Below are positions 16,692-26,631 of a DNA stretch of 64,000 nt, one piece after another; the first letter of the stretch is position 1, and every line of letters starts with the position of its first letter. Position numbers and translations under genes: made by a program. The notes beneath the pieces are model-generated. The model did not search any database. It was not told where the DNA came from and saw nothing but the letters and a program-made list of their open reading frames with translations. The stretch comes from Dyadobacter sp. CY312. Lineage in GTDB: Bacteria > Bacteroidota > Bacteroidia > Cytophagales > Spirosomataceae. The DNA lies in NCBI RefSeq assembly GCF_021390535.1, contig NZ_JAJUXG010000008.1, positions 124,001 to 188,000 on the forward strand, read 5' to 3'.

Positions 16692-16856
16692 TCAATCATT
16701 ATCCTTCAACATCCTCACAAAGTCATCTTCGTAATCTTTAAGGGCTTTGAGAAGCTCCTGTAATTCAGTATGCTCAGCACTGCCTTTCTTTGCTGCAAAA
16801 ATTTCATCTGCACGTTCTGACCCCCTCTCGTATTCTGTTTCGTTTTGGATTTTCAT
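16692..16856 (-). CDS. HigA-like N-terminal fragment
   Basis: 54 residues from the ATG at 16856-16854. MKIQNETEYERGSERADEIF and the helix around LLKALKDYEDD match the N-terminal segment of COG5499-type HigA antitoxins, which normally continue into a helix-turn-helix domain. That domain is missing: the frame stops at DND. No HigB-type toxin frame was found upstream (16857-17120). It is probably a decayed antitoxin or an orphan small protein. Confidence 0.5.
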   Translation of the reverse strand: MKIQNETEYERGSERADEIFAAKKGSAEHTELQELLKALKDYEDDFVRMLKDND

Positions 16857-17398
16857 TGTTGTTCTCGTTTGCTGACACAAACCTAATAAATGAGGTTGAT
16901 AAGTGCCAGTTTTATAGAATATCTCTTCCCGCTTCTTCGGCCTTTGATGACCTTAGTCCGCTCTGTCATGATTTTTTGCCCCCATCAAATGAACTACTCA
17001 CGATTAATTGCAGCTGATTTAAATTCAAATTTTCAATTTATGCCTCTTGTAACGCTCTCAGAATCTTTACATTGTGGTTCTTGTTTCACGTTGTCTTTAA
17101 ATATTTTTTTGTCGTAAAAGAATGTATTTGTAGGATATTTTCCTGAAAATATCGGATTGTTAAAAAGTGACAATTGGTTACTTGTAAAACATAATTAGGA
17201 CTGATAATAGAATTTTCAGGATAATGAATGAAATGGATTAAAAAAGTACAATAAAAACAAAATTAAATATTGATTTTATTAATAATTAAAAATTAAAATT
17301 TTGATAAATAACAAAAATGCAAATTTTTGTATTGTGTTTTTGATTGTATACTTTCGATTTATAGTCTTTGTGTTATCCATAACCTAACTGTAAATCAA
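16857..17398. other. AT-rich intergenic region before the first susC
   Basis: No convincing gene in 542 bases on either strand. The right half is very AT-rich and includes the candidate susC promoter. Nothing else was recognised. Confidence 0.6.
17324..17356 (+). promoter_or_regulatory. candidate promoter of the first susC
   Basis: TTTTTG at 17324-17329, 19 bases, then TACTTTCG at 17349-17356 (one mismatch to TAnnTTTG). The spacing fits the Bacteroidota primary sigma factor, leaving a leader of about 35 bases before ATG 17399. Confidence 0.45.
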
Positions 17399-20300
17399 AT
17401 GAAGAAAATTTTACCATTGTGCATCGTTTTTCTATGCACGGCCATGTCTCTGGCGTGGGCTCAGGACAGGCAACTGACCGGTAAGGTTACAGCCACCGAC
17501 GACGGATCGGCATTACCAGGTGTGAACGTAGTTTTAAAGGGAAGCCAGAACGGTACCACCACCAATGCCGACGGCGTATACTCGCTTTCGATTCCTTCCA
17601 GTGGTGGAATTGTTGTGTTTTCATTTATTGGTATGCAGACAAAGGAGCTGCCTGTTAGCACAGAATCAGTATTGGATGCGCAACTAAAAACGGATTCACG
17701 GCTACTGACAGAGCTTGTAGTAACTGGGGTGGGCGTTGCAACGGATAAAAGAAAACTCGCTATTTCGGTGGAATCAATTGGTTCCAAGGATTTACCACAG
17801 GCTCCTTCGGCATCCATTGATCAGGCATTGGTTGGAAAAATTGCCGGCGCGCAGATATCCAGTACCAGCGGTACGCCTGGTGCAGATGTCAACATCGTTC
17901 TTCGTGGTATCAACACGCTTAACCGGGGAACCTCGCCCATGATTCTGATCGACGGTATTCAGGTTGGGGCTTCTGGTTTACAAACAATTGATCTAAATTC
18001 TATTGACAGGGTTGAGGTTATTCAGGGAGCAGCAGCAGGTACTATTTACGGTGCACAAGGTGCAAATGGGGTAATTCAATTATTCACAAAAAAAGGGAAA
18101 GCGGGCAAATTAGCAATTGATTTTTCTTCAAGTATTGCCCAAAATACTTACCTGAACGTAGGTGGATTGAGCAAGGCTAAATATCACGCCTTTGCAACGG
18201 ATGCCAGTAACAATGTAATCGGGTCATCAGGAAGACCAATCACATTCGATCTTGCAAATGGTGTTTACACTGAAAATGTACAGTATAACTCCACAAACCC
18301 TACGATTACAAACAGCAAAGCATACGATCAGAATTTTAAGTACATCGATCATTTCGATTTCTTTTTCAAACCTGCCAATACGATTAATAACAGTGTTTCG
18401 ATCTCGGGAGGGTCTGCCAAATCAGATTTCAGTATCTCCGCTTCCAACAGCCATCAGGAAAGTAACGTGATCAACAATGGATACTGGGACCGAAGCAACC
18501 TGACAGCCAACTTTGGAGCTGAACTTGCCAAAGGACTAACCTTTCGCTCAACTTCCCAGCTGGCTTATACCAAAAGCACCCTGAAAACCAGTGACAGAAC
18601 AATCGTGTACGGACTTCTTAATGCCTATCCGTTTGCTGATTTTTCATTAAAAACCAATGACGGAACCGTTCCCTACAACCTGAATCAAACGATCGGGATT
18701 AATGCTTCTAATCCATTGTACTGGCAGGAATATACCGACAACAACGACAACAAGATCGACATTATTCAGAGTTTTAATCTTAAATACAAGTTTCCAAAGT
18801 TTGTCGAAATTGATGCCAAATACGGGCTTAATTACCAAACCCAGGACAGAGAGCTTGAATATGGCAACCAGGCTAACAATGCCAACATCAAATATTGGTT
18901 AACGCAAAGCACGGCCAGGTATATTTCGAACTATAACTCGAACAATACCGGAGATCTGACGAAATACGCCAACAGCAAAATTTTCCAGAATTTCCTGGCT
19001 AACGCAACCATGTCATTGGATTTTAAGGAAGATTTTGGATGGAGCCTTCCGATCAGGTCCACGACACAAGGTGCTTTCGACTGGCGTAAAAATGTGATTA
19101 AAGAATACACCAGTGCGGCACTTGGTTTGCCATCTGCATACGAACCTTACACGGCAGCAAATACTAGTTCATGGAGAGTTTACCGTGATTACGAAGAACC
19201 ATTTATTACTTATGGTTATCTGGTCAATCAGCGTTTTGAGTACGGTGAATTCGCAGGGATTTCCGGAGGTTTCCGCAGTGATTATTCTTCGGCATTCGGA
19301 AGAGGTTCCAAGCCTTTCACTTTTCCCAGAGGAGATGCTTACTTACGTTTATCTGCACTGAATTTCTGGGAGGGAAGTCCTATAAGCGGCATCATTCCTG
19401 AAATGAAGATCAGGGCGGCTTACGGGCAGGCAGGTATTCAGCCAAAACCATTTGACCGCTATGTGACGATCACGCCAACGACACTGGGAGCAAACACTGC
19501 TTTCTATTACGACTACCGCCAAAGTAACCCGGATCTGGGTGTGGAGGTATCTAAGGAATTCGAAATTGGTACGGATCTGTTGTTTACGCTATTCAAAAGC
19601 ACACCTTGGTTGAACGATGTTGCTGTTTCCGCTACTTATTGGGATAGAAAAACGGATGACGCCATTTATCCTGTGGATGTTGCACCGTCTATTGGTCTGG
19701 GAACATTGATTGATAATGCGTTCTCGCTTGGTTCACATGGTATTCAGCTTTCTCTGGGAACCACCGTTTATAATGGCAGCAATTTTAAATGGAATACCAC
19801 TGTGAATTTTGGTAAACAAACTTCTGAGATCCTTTCCATACGTGGCAACCAGGAGGTGGTTATTTTATCCAGTGCCGGCAGCACCAACTACGTGTTAAAA
19901 GCAGGTGATAAAATCGGTCAGCTTTATGGCTTCAAATCATTGCACAGCCTTACCGACAGAGACCCTAACGGAAATCTGTTCCTCTCAGAAGCTGAGCAGG
20001 CCAATTACACCGTGGCAAGCAATGGTTATGTGGTAAACAAAGCAACCAAGCAGCCTTATTTCACTGCAGGGAAATACAGCTTCGGAGATCCGAATCCTAA
20101 GTTCAATATGTCGTTCATGAACGATTTTACCTATAAAAACTTCCTGACTTTGTCGATGCAGTGGGATTGGGTTTATAAAAATCACTTGTACAACCAAACC
20201 AAGGAATGGATGTATCGCGACGGTATCCACGCCGACTATGCGGAGCCTTTCACGATTGAAGGAGAAACGGGCGCCTGGACGGCCTTTTACCGTGGCGTGT

Positions 20301-20593
20301 ATGCGCAGCGAACTGCCAACGGAACCAAGGATTATTTCTACGAGGATGCCACATTCTTCCGTTTGAGAAATATTGCTTTGGGTATCGATCTGGCCAAAGT
20401 GATGAAGATCCCTGCTTTCAAAAGACTTCAGCTGGTACTTTCAGGTCGTAACCTGATCACATTCACGAAATACACTGGTTTCGATCCTGAGATCAGTTCA
20501 GGTACTTCCAATTCGGCCTGGGACAGAGGAACGGATCACAGCACGATGCCTAACTTTAGATCGTATCAGGCTACTTTAAATTTCGGGTTTTAG
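17399..20593 (+). CDS. SusC/RagA-type TonB-linked outer-membrane transporter
   Basis: 1064 residues from ATG 17399, where the signal peptide MKKILPLCIVFLCTAMSLAWA begins; the frame opens 24 codons earlier with no signal. A carboxypeptidase-regulatory-like domain (about 24-95; GKVTATDDGSALPGVNV) is followed by the plug (about 105-215) with RGINTLNRG, PMILIDGI and TIYGAQGANGVI, the SusC plug signature. The rest is a 22-strand barrel ending in ATLNFGF. It works with the SusD lipoprotein 26 bases downstream to take up an oligomer across the outer membrane; the ligand is unknown. Confidence 0.93.
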   Translation: MKKILPLCIVFLCTAMSLAWAQDRQLTGKVTATDDGSALPGVNVVLKGSQNGTTTNADGVYSLSIPSSGGIVVFSFIGMQTKELPVSTESVLDAQLKTDSRLLTELVVTGVGVATDKRKLAISVESIGSKDLPQAPSASIDQALVGKIAGAQISSTSGTPGADVNIVLRGINTLNRGTSPMILIDGIQVGASGLQTIDLNSIDRVEVIQGAAAGTIYGAQGANGVIQLFTKKGKAGKLAIDFSSSIAQNTYLNVGGLSKAKYHAFATDASNNVIGSSGRPITFDLANGVYTENVQYNSTNPTITNSKAYDQNFKYIDHFDFFFKPANTINNSVSISGGSAKSDFSISASNSHQESNVINNGYWDRSNLTANFGAELAKGLTFRSTSQLAYTKSTLKTSDRTIVYGLLNAYPFADFSLKTNDGTVPYNLNQTIGINASNPLYWQEYTDNNDNKIDIIQSFNLKYKFPKFVEIDAKYGLNYQTQDRELEYGNQANNANIKYWLTQSTARYISNYNSNNTGDLTKYANSKIFQNFLANATMSLDFKEDFGWSLPIRSTTQGAFDWRKNVIKEYTSAALGLPSAYEPYTAANTSSWRVYRDYEEPFITYGYLVNQRFEYGEFAGISGGFRSDYSSAFGRGSKPFTFPRGDAYLRLSALNFWEGSPISGIIPEMKIRAAYGQAGIQPKPFDRYVTITPTTLGANTAFYYDYRQSNPDLGVEVSKEFEIGTDLLFTLFKSTPWLNDVAVSATYWDRKTDDAIYPVDVAPSIGLGTLIDNAFSLGSHGIQLSLGTTVYNGSNFKWNTTVNFGKQTSEILSIRGNQEVVILSSAGSTNYVLKAGDKIGQLYGFKSLHSLTDRDPNGNLFLSEAEQANYTVASNGYVVNKATKQPYFTAGKYSFGDPNPKFNMSFMNDFTYKNFLTLSMQWDWVYKNHLYNQTKEWMYRDGIHADYAEPFTIEGETGAWTAFYRGVYAQRTANGTKDYFYEDATFFRLRNIALGIDLAKVMKIPAFKRLQLVLSGRNLITFTKYTGFDPEISSGTSNSAWDRGTDHSTMPNFRSYQATLNFGF

Positions 20594-20619
20594 TTTAAAT
20601 CCTTATCAAACTGATCATT

Positions 20620-22257
20620 ATGAATAAGCTAAAAATATTTCTTTCGGTTTTAATTCTGACAGGGCTCAGCTTTTCCTGTAAAGAATCTCTGGATGTAGAA
20701 AATCCGAATCAGCCTTCTTCGGCTGCGATGAAGACAGAATCTGGTATCATTTCTTTCGGATTGGGAATTTATGTTTCCGGTTTTAAGAATATCAAGTTTT
20801 ATGATGGTGTTCCTGGTTATTTCTGGTCGGGTGCGATAGGAAATCATGAACTGATGGGTGATGTAATCGGAACGGATATTGCCAATATTTTTATCAACCA
20901 GATTGGTTGTCCCGATCAGATTACTCTTGATGACGGAACCGTACTGCTCAATCCGAATTCTCCCAACAAACAGTTGGATTTTATCCGTATCACCGCCAAT
21001 GTGAATTCGACAGGTTATCAGAATTCTACATTTTACGAATGGGGATATATGTATAATCTCAACAACGCCTGCAATACCATTCTTGCCAATGTAGATGCAG
21101 TGTCTTTTAGCGGAAATGCAGAGGTGAAAAAGGGAATTTTGAAAGCGTGGGCGCACTGGTGGAAAGGTTATGCTTATTCACGCATTGGGTCGATCTATTA
21201 CGCCGGACTGATTGTGGATGCAGCCAATGGTGAAAACCTGAACGGAACCAGCAATAAATATGTGACCAAGGAAGCCATGATCACCGAAGCGAACCGTAAT
21301 CTGGACGAAGCTTCTAAAATTTTGGCAACAATTACTGAAGGTGCTGACTACACAGCCACGCTTCAGGGACTGATCCCGTCTTTCAACCGTGTAGGCAAAG
21401 GGGGCGTGCTTACTCCCGCCATGTGGCAGAGAAATATCAATACCCTGAAAGCGAGAAACATCCTGGTAAATACAAAAGCGAGTGAAATGCCGGCAGCCAA
21501 ATGGGCTGAAATTGCGACGCTGACAACGAACGGTATTTTACCAAATGATTATGTATTTACGGGACGTACCAATACTGATGGTGATTTTCTTGCACCTACC
21601 ACAGGTAGCGTTTCTGCTAAAACAGCGGGTACATCTACTTACAAAATTACAGAGCGACTTATTCAGGATTTCAAAACAGGCGACCTTCGCTTTACCAATA
21701 ATTTTAAACAAAGAAAGGATCCTTACATTGGAGAACTGGCCCGTGGCAATTCTTTCTTTACACGCTGGGAGTTAATAGACAGAGGAACCAATCCCGGAGA
21801 TTCCAAAGTCATCCAGTTTGCCAATCAGAATCCGGGAGGTTATGAACTGTATCTGGCAAGTTCTTATGAAGAAAATGCGCTGATGAAAGCAGAAGCATTG
21901 ATATACACCGGTGATATCGAAGGCGGACTTGCTTTGGTTGACGCGGTTCGTGCCGCTCAGGGGGCTGGTATTGAGGCTGTTGCAGGTAAAGGGCTTTCTC
22001 TTGCAGCTGCCAAGGAAGAATTGCGCAGAGAGCGACGTATTGGCTTATTATTCCGCGCCTTATCTTTCTATGATGCGCGTCGTTGGGGAGTGATTGAAAC
22101 AGGTCGTACCGGTGCCGTTGCTCTTAGTAAAGAAGGTGTAGTAAATACCAATGCCACCATTAAATACAACTTCCTGGATTATTGGGATGTGCCTGATAAT
22201 GAAATTACTTACAATGCTCCGGCAGAGGGAAGTGCGCCGGTAAAGAACCCGAAATAG
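20620..22257 (+). CDS. SusD/RagB-type surface lipoprotein
   Basis: 545 residues with a lipoprotein signal ending SFSC (Cys 20). Tetratricopeptide-like helices characteristic of SusD include YEENALMKAEALIYTGD and, near the end, RRERRIGLLFRALSFYDARRWG, a SusD signature region. It caps the preceding SusC barrel and binds its ligand at the cell surface. A terminator follows at 22281, so the pair forms a complete unit. Confidence 0.92.
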   Translation: MNKLKIFLSVLILTGLSFSCKESLDVENPNQPSSAAMKTESGIISFGLGIYVSGFKNIKFYDGVPGYFWSGAIGNHELMGDVIGTDIANIFINQIGCPDQITLDDGTVLLNPNSPNKQLDFIRITANVNSTGYQNSTFYEWGYMYNLNNACNTILANVDAVSFSGNAEVKKGILKAWAHWWKGYAYSRIGSIYYAGLIVDAANGENLNGTSNKYVTKEAMITEANRNLDEASKILATITEGADYTATLQGLIPSFNRVGKGGVLTPAMWQRNINTLKARNILVNTKASEMPAAKWAEIATLTTNGILPNDYVFTGRTNTDGDFLAPTTGSVSAKTAGTSTYKITERLIQDFKTGDLRFTNNFKQRKDPYIGELARGNSFFTRWELIDRGTNPGDSKVIQFANQNPGGYELYLASSYEENALMKAEALIYTGDIEGGLALVDAVRAAQGAGIEAVAGKGLSLAAAKEELRRERRIGLLFRALSFYDARRWGVIETGRTGAVALSKEGVVNTNATIKYNFLDYWDVPDNEITYNAPAEGSAPVKNPK

Positions 22258-22280
22258 TTAAAGTTTATCTATATTGAAAT

Positions 22281-22322
22281 AAGGAAAAGCAAAAGGACGG
22301 AATTACTGTCTTTTTGCTTTTT
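22281..22322 (+). terminator. rho-independent terminator after susD
   Basis: AAAAGCAAAAGGAC and GTCTTTTTGCTTTT form a long stem around a short loop, followed by T residues. It separates susCD from the amidohydrolase. Confidence 0.75.
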
Positions 22323-22372
22323 ATCTTCATGTTTGAGTTGTTGCAAATTATCATTTCCTATTGTCACTATTT

Positions 22373-23833
22373 ATGAAAAAAGTCAAACTAACTTTTCTTG
22401 CATTACTTCACCTGGTTGTCTTTTCCACTTTTGCACAAGACAAAAAAACAGTTGCTGAACAAAAAGAAGTGATCGAAACACTGGATAAGAAAAAGGAGCA
22501 TTATGCCGAAATCTCCAAAAAGATATGGGATTTGGCGGAAGTGGGTTATCAGGAATATAAAAGCTCGGAGATTCTTCAGGAAGAATTGAAAAAGGAAGGA
22601 TTTGCCGTTGAAAAAGGTGTGGCGGGCATCCCGACTGCATTTGTGGCAACCTATGGAAGCGGTAAACCTGTGATCAGTATCCTTGCCGAATTTGATGCAC
22701 TTCCCGGTATGGCGCAAGAGACGGTTTCGGAACGGAAAGTGATAGAAGGACAAAAGGCTGGCCATGCTTGTGGTCATCATTTGTTTGGTGCCGGTTCGTC
22801 AGCAGCAGCTATTGCGGTGAAAGACTGGCTTAAAAAAGGTGGCAAAACCGGTACGATCAAACTCATGGGATGCCCTGCCGAAGAGGGTGGTTCGGGGAAA
22901 GTGTACATGGTAAGAGAAGGTGTTTTTAAAGATTCTGACGTTGTGCTACACTGGCATCCTGCTGATCGCAACGGAGCCAATCCATCGAGTTCGCTAGCCA
23001 ATGTTTCGGGAAAATTCAGGTTCACAGGTATTGCCGCACATGCAGCTGGTGCTCCCGAACGCGGGCGTTCTGCTTTGGATGGTGTGGAGGCAATGAACAA
23101 CATGGTGAACATGATGCGCGAGCACGTACCTCAGGAAACAAGAATACATTATGTGATTACCAGAGGTGGTGAAGCACCAAATGTCGTTCCGGCTTTTGCG
23201 GAAGTGTATTATTATGCGAGACATCCAAGCAGAGAAATCGTACGCGATGTATGGAGCAGAATTAACAAAGCGGCAGAAGGTGCTGCATTGGGGACGGGAA
23301 CAAAGGTTGAACTGGAAGTTACCGGCGGGGCTTATGATATTTTACCTATTGAGTCTCTTGCAAAAGCCATGTACAAAAATCTGGAAATGGTAGGAGGGGT
23401 GAAATACTCTCCGGAAGAGATCGCATTTGCAGAAAAACTGATCCCGTCGCTCACTGCACCGGGCAAAACAAGTCCGTTGTATTCGGAAGCAGAAAAAGTA
23501 GCACAGTTTTCTACAAAACTGGAAAGTATGGGCGGATCTACGGACGTGGGAGATGTGAGCTGGGCAGTGCCAACCGTAGGACTTGCCGCCGCAACCTGGG
23601 TTCCGGGCACACCTGCACACAGCTGGCAGGCAGTAGCAGCAGGTGGTATGACAATCGGTCCGAAGGGTATGATGGTTGCCGCCAAAACACTGGCACTTAC
23701 CGCAATTGATTTGTTCAAAGATCCCGCACTTATCAAAACCGCACAAGCCGATTTTCTTAAAGCGAGAGGAGAAAATTTTAAATACGAAGCCATGGTAGGG
23801 GATCGTAAACCAGCCCTGGACTACAGAAAATAA
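22373..23833 (+). CDS. exported M20D-family amidohydrolase (AbgB-like)
   Basis: 486 residues from ATG 22373, which begins a signal peptide ending FSTFAQ. Metal-site motifs: GHACGHH (130-136), CPAEEGG (about 166-172), HWHPAD and the late GTPAHSWQ. The dimerisation domain starts near GKFRFTGIAAHAAGAPERGRSALD (about 225), cut here by its landmarks AAHAAG and RSALD. The family cleaves N-acyl or aminobenzoyl amides of amino acids. It is likely periplasmic. It follows susCD on the same strand but after a terminator. Confidence 0.9.
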   Translation: MKKVKLTFLALLHLVVFSTFAQDKKTVAEQKEVIETLDKKKEHYAEISKKIWDLAEVGYQEYKSSEILQEELKKEGFAVEKGVAGIPTAFVATYGSGKPVISILAEFDALPGMAQETVSERKVIEGQKAGHACGHHLFGAGSSAAAIAVKDWLKKGGKTGTIKLMGCPAEEGGSGKVYMVREGVFKDSDVVLHWHPADRNGANPSSSLANVSGKFRFTGIAAHAAGAPERGRSALDGVEAMNNMVNMMREHVPQETRIHYVITRGGEAPNVVPAFAEVYYYARHPSREIVRDVWSRINKAAEGAALGTGTKVELEVTGGAYDILPIESLAKAMYKNLEMVGGVKYSPEEIAFAEKLIPSLTAPGKTSPLYSEAEKVAQFSTKLESMGGSTDVGDVSWAVPTVGLAAATWVPGTPAHSWQAVAAGGMTIGPKGMMVAAKTLALTAIDLFKDPALIKTAQADFLKARGENFKYEAMVGDRKPALDYRK

Positions 23834-23853
23834 TCCATCCCGTAAAAAATACC

Positions 23854-23895
23854 AAAAGCCAAAGCTGATCGATTCATGACAGCTTTGGCTTTTTT
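23854..23895 (+). terminator. rho-independent terminator after the amidohydrolase
   Basis: AAAAGCCAAAGCTG, a 12-base loop, then CAGCTTTGGCTTTTTT. A perfect stem with a T tail. Confidence 0.88.
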
Positions 23896-24018
23896 ATGTA
23901 TTCAGGGTGACAAACAATTGAAATTCAGGTAGTAGTACTCACATAAATGAGGTAGATGTACTCTAAAAAATCAGACAGACATAGAATAGTTTTGTTTTAC
24001 ACTAAAACATACATTTTT

Positions 24019-24750
24019 ATGAAATCCTTCTGCCAATTTTCAATCATTATTCTGGTGAGTTTGTTTGCATTTTCCTGTAGAACCACAAGCATATTAAAAA
24101 CAAACTTCAATACAATGTCAATTGGATCTACACCTGCACATGATCTTCCGGGTGATCCATCTGGTGACAGAGTTGATTTTAATGAAGCACTGGCTCCCGG
24201 TCTGAAAATTCGTGAGTGGAACACTTCCGGAACAAAAGGTTTGGAGTATTCTTATGTGAATACAGGAAGTTTATCGGGACATCGTACCTGGTTATCTTTC
24301 AGAGGAATCTCGACCAATTTTGCTCAGACAATCTGGTACATTTATAGTGCGAAATACAGCACAGTTTATGGAGGAGATATACTGACAGACCTAACGGATG
24401 GTGCCGGGACTCCCATTGCCAGAATGAGAATTTCCGCATCGGGTTCAGTGAGCCTGATAAGTGGTGACTGGATTACGGCTCGTGTAATTGGCAATATTCC
24501 TCCCGGAGCAGTTCATTCGGTTATATTCACAGTTAATATTTCCCAATCCAAATATAATTTATTGATTATGTCACCCGGGAGGGAAGCTATTCAGGTTACA
24601 AATGAGCCAATGATGGCATCCAATCCGCTGGATTTTCACAATCCGGCCAACCCGTCCATCAGTTTTCAGTTGGGTGAAGGCAGTGGACAGGATAGTAAAT
24701 ACACCATTGAAAGCATTGCCATTACAAGGAATGATCCTTCGAAGAAATAA
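24019..24750 (+). CDS. lipoprotein of unknown function
   Basis: 243 residues from ATG 24019, which starts a lipoprotein signal with lipobox FAFSC (Cys near 20). The earlier frame start at 23956 gives a leader without signal features. The mature protein is rich in beta-prone Ser, Thr and Gly and resembles a jelly-roll (TRTWLSFRGI, WITARVIGNIPPGA). No family recognised. It ends at a bidirectional terminator shared with the second susD. Confidence 0.7.
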   Translation: MKSFCQFSIIILVSLFAFSCRTTSILKTNFNTMSIGSTPAHDLPGDPSGDRVDFNEALAPGLKIREWNTSGTKGLEYSYVNTGSLSGHRTWLSFRGISTNFAQTIWYIYSAKYSTVYGGDILTDLTDGAGTPIARMRISASGSVSLISGDWITARVIGNIPPGAVHSVIFTVNISQSKYNLLIMSPGREAIQVTNEPMMASNPLDFHNPANPSISFQLGEGSGQDSKYTIESIAITRNDPSKK

Positions 24751-24779
24751 ACAGAGATAAAATTATAAAGTTCGTAAAA

Positions 24780-24813
24780 CAGAAAACCGGCCCAATGACC
24801 GGTTTTTCTGTTT
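24780..24813. terminator. bidirectional terminator
   Basis: CAGAAAACCGG, loop CCCAATGA, CCGGTTTTTCTG between two convergent genes. The A and T tracts serve both strands. Confidence 0.85.
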
Positions 24814-24834
24814 ACTAATTATAGGGGTGCGTTG

Positions 24835-26598
24835 TTAATATCCTGGATTCTGTGTTAAGGTTGGTTTTCCATCCAATTGGCTGTTCAGGATTTCGTCCTG
24901 AGGTATTGGGTAATAGCTATTTTTAGCAGTGAATGTCTTTCCTGCCATATAACCTCTCTTACTGAATGTACGTCCTGATGGCTCTTTTCCGGCAACCGCT
25001 TCTTCGGCCGCATATTTGTTCAGAACTTTTTCAGCAATTCCCCAACGAACAAGATCGAAGAAACGGTGACCTTCCATCGCAAATTCAAGACGTTGCTCCA
25101 TACGAACGGCATTTCTTGCAAAATCCGCACCCTTGGTTGCAAAGGTTCCTGCGGGATACGGTTCTACCACGTACTTAACTGATGCGTCTTGTACCGAACC
25201 TGTTTTTGCACGATTGCGAATCTGGTTCACAAGGCTTTCTGCAACAGCAAGGTTTCCAAGTTCCGTTTCGCATTCTGCCAACCACAATATAACGTGCGAA
25301 AGCTTGATCATACGGAAGTTGTTGTTCACGTTACGTCTGCTGGTTGAGTGGGTTGTACTGTTTTCTTCACCAACATAATACATCCATTTTTTGCCTGTGA
25401 ATGGTCCTGCATAAGCCTGATCACGGATCCAGGTAGCACCTGGCATTGGACCCCAATCCAAAAAGTTAACACCACGACGACCAACAGTCCAGTCAAGGCG
25501 AGGATCTACCGGAATGGTTTTGTCCAAAGTAAATGCGGTCGCTGCCGGTATTCCCTGGTCATTAGGAAGATCCACTTTGTTGTAAGTATCTGCCGTACCG
25601 TCTGCGGCATTGCCAATCATCGGCAGACCATTTTCAGTTTTAAAAGCATTTACAAGATTGTGTGAAGCCTGGTAAAATCCGCAGCAACCACGTCCCGGAG
25701 CTCCGGCAGAATACGGCCAGTTCAGGTTATCTCCCGCATTACCATTGTTTCCGTTTGTACCATCATTTACCGAAAACTGTACTTCAAAAATTGATTCAGT
25801 ATTGTTATTTCCGGTAGTACGGTAGTTGTCATGATAGTTAGCAACCAGTTTTTTACCAGAGTTTGTCAACACATCGTCAAGCAACGTTTTTGCTTGTGGC
25901 CATTTTTTCTGGAACAAATATGTTTTGGCAAGAAAAGATTTTGCAGCCCATTGCGTAGCTCTTCCCTTTTGAGACTGTACACCTGGTAAAGTTTTAGCTG
26001 CGAAATCGAAGTCAGCTTCAATTTTGCCCCAGATGTCTTCTGTATTAGGTATTTTGGTAGAATTCGGATCAGACGATTTGTAAATAACTTCGTCAATGTA
26101 AGGAATCTTATTCCACATTTTCTTTGCTTCAAAATGGAAGAAACCTCTCAGAAAACGAGCCTCGGCTGTAACCTGAAGGATTTCCTCTTTGGTCATATCC
26201 TTAATCAAATTGCTGTTTGCAATCTGAATCACTTCGTTACATCTTGCAACACCATCATATTGATGCCACCATTTTCCAAGAAAATAAGTGTTGTCCGATA
26301 GCCAGTTGTATTGCTCAATAAACGATTGCTCTGGCTGGTCACCTGCATCGGTTCCTTTCACTGCATCATCGCTGGCAATTCCGCCGAAAACGTAGTTGGA
26401 AACCGTTGACTGGCGGCCTGTATTGCCCGATCCAACGCCATCCACAAGAGAATAGGCACCAATCAACAGGGCATTTACACCATTTTTATTACTTAATTGT
26501 TCGACCGAAGCCCGCCCTTGCGGTTTCAGATCAAAAAAGCTGTCGGAGCAGGAAAAACTCAGTCCGGTCAGCAGTAGGATGATAGCTATTTTTTTCAT
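24835..26598 (-). CDS. SusD/RagB-type surface lipoprotein (second locus)
   Basis: 587 residues with lipobox SFSC (about Cys 17). SusD features: EQLSNKNGVNALLIGAYSLVD near the start, AEARFLRGFFHFEAKKMW in the TPR part, and RMEQRLEFAMEGHRFFDLVRWG near the C-terminus. It ends NPGY, as most SusD proteins do. It follows its SusC partner by 33 bases. The ligand is not predictable from the sequence. Confidence 0.93.
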   Translation of the reverse strand: MKKIAIILLLTGLSFSCSDSFFDLKPQGRASVEQLSNKNGVNALLIGAYSLVDGVGSGNTGRQSTVSNYVFGGIASDDAVKGTDAGDQPEQSFIEQYNWLSDNTYFLGKWWHQYDGVARCNEVIQIANSNLIKDMTKEEILQVTAEARFLRGFFHFEAKKMWNKIPYIDEVIYKSSDPNSTKIPNTEDIWGKIEADFDFAAKTLPGVQSQKGRATQWAAKSFLAKTYLFQKKWPQAKTLLDDVLTNSGKKLVANYHDNYRTTGNNNTESIFEVQFSVNDGTNGNNGNAGDNLNWPYSAGAPGRGCCGFYQASHNLVNAFKTENGLPMIGNAADGTADTYNKVDLPNDQGIPAATAFTLDKTIPVDPRLDWTVGRRGVNFLDWGPMPGATWIRDQAYAGPFTGKKWMYYVGEENSTTHSTSRRNVNNNFRMIKLSHVILWLAECETELGNLAVAESLVNQIRNRAKTGSVQDASVKYVVEPYPAGTFATKGADFARNAVRMEQRLEFAMEGHRFFDLVRWGIAEKVLNKYAAEEAVAGKEPSGRTFSKRGYMAGKTFTAKNSYYPIPQDEILNSQLDGKPTLTQNPGY

Positions 26599-26631
26599 TG
26601 TATTTATGAAATTTCGTTATTGTCAGAGAAA

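Noticed and set aside
16857..17120. Search for a HigB-type toxin next to the HigA-like fragment
   Set aside because: The minus-strand frames are short and do not show HigB motifs.
23332..23793. Overlapping 153- and 134-codon minus-strand frames
   Set aside because: Antisense to the amidohydrolase, which has complete catalytic motifs.
23902..23920. CAGGGTGACAAAC, similar to part of repeat R3
   Set aside because: Only about 12 bases match and there is no partner copy, so it may be chance or a worn remnant.
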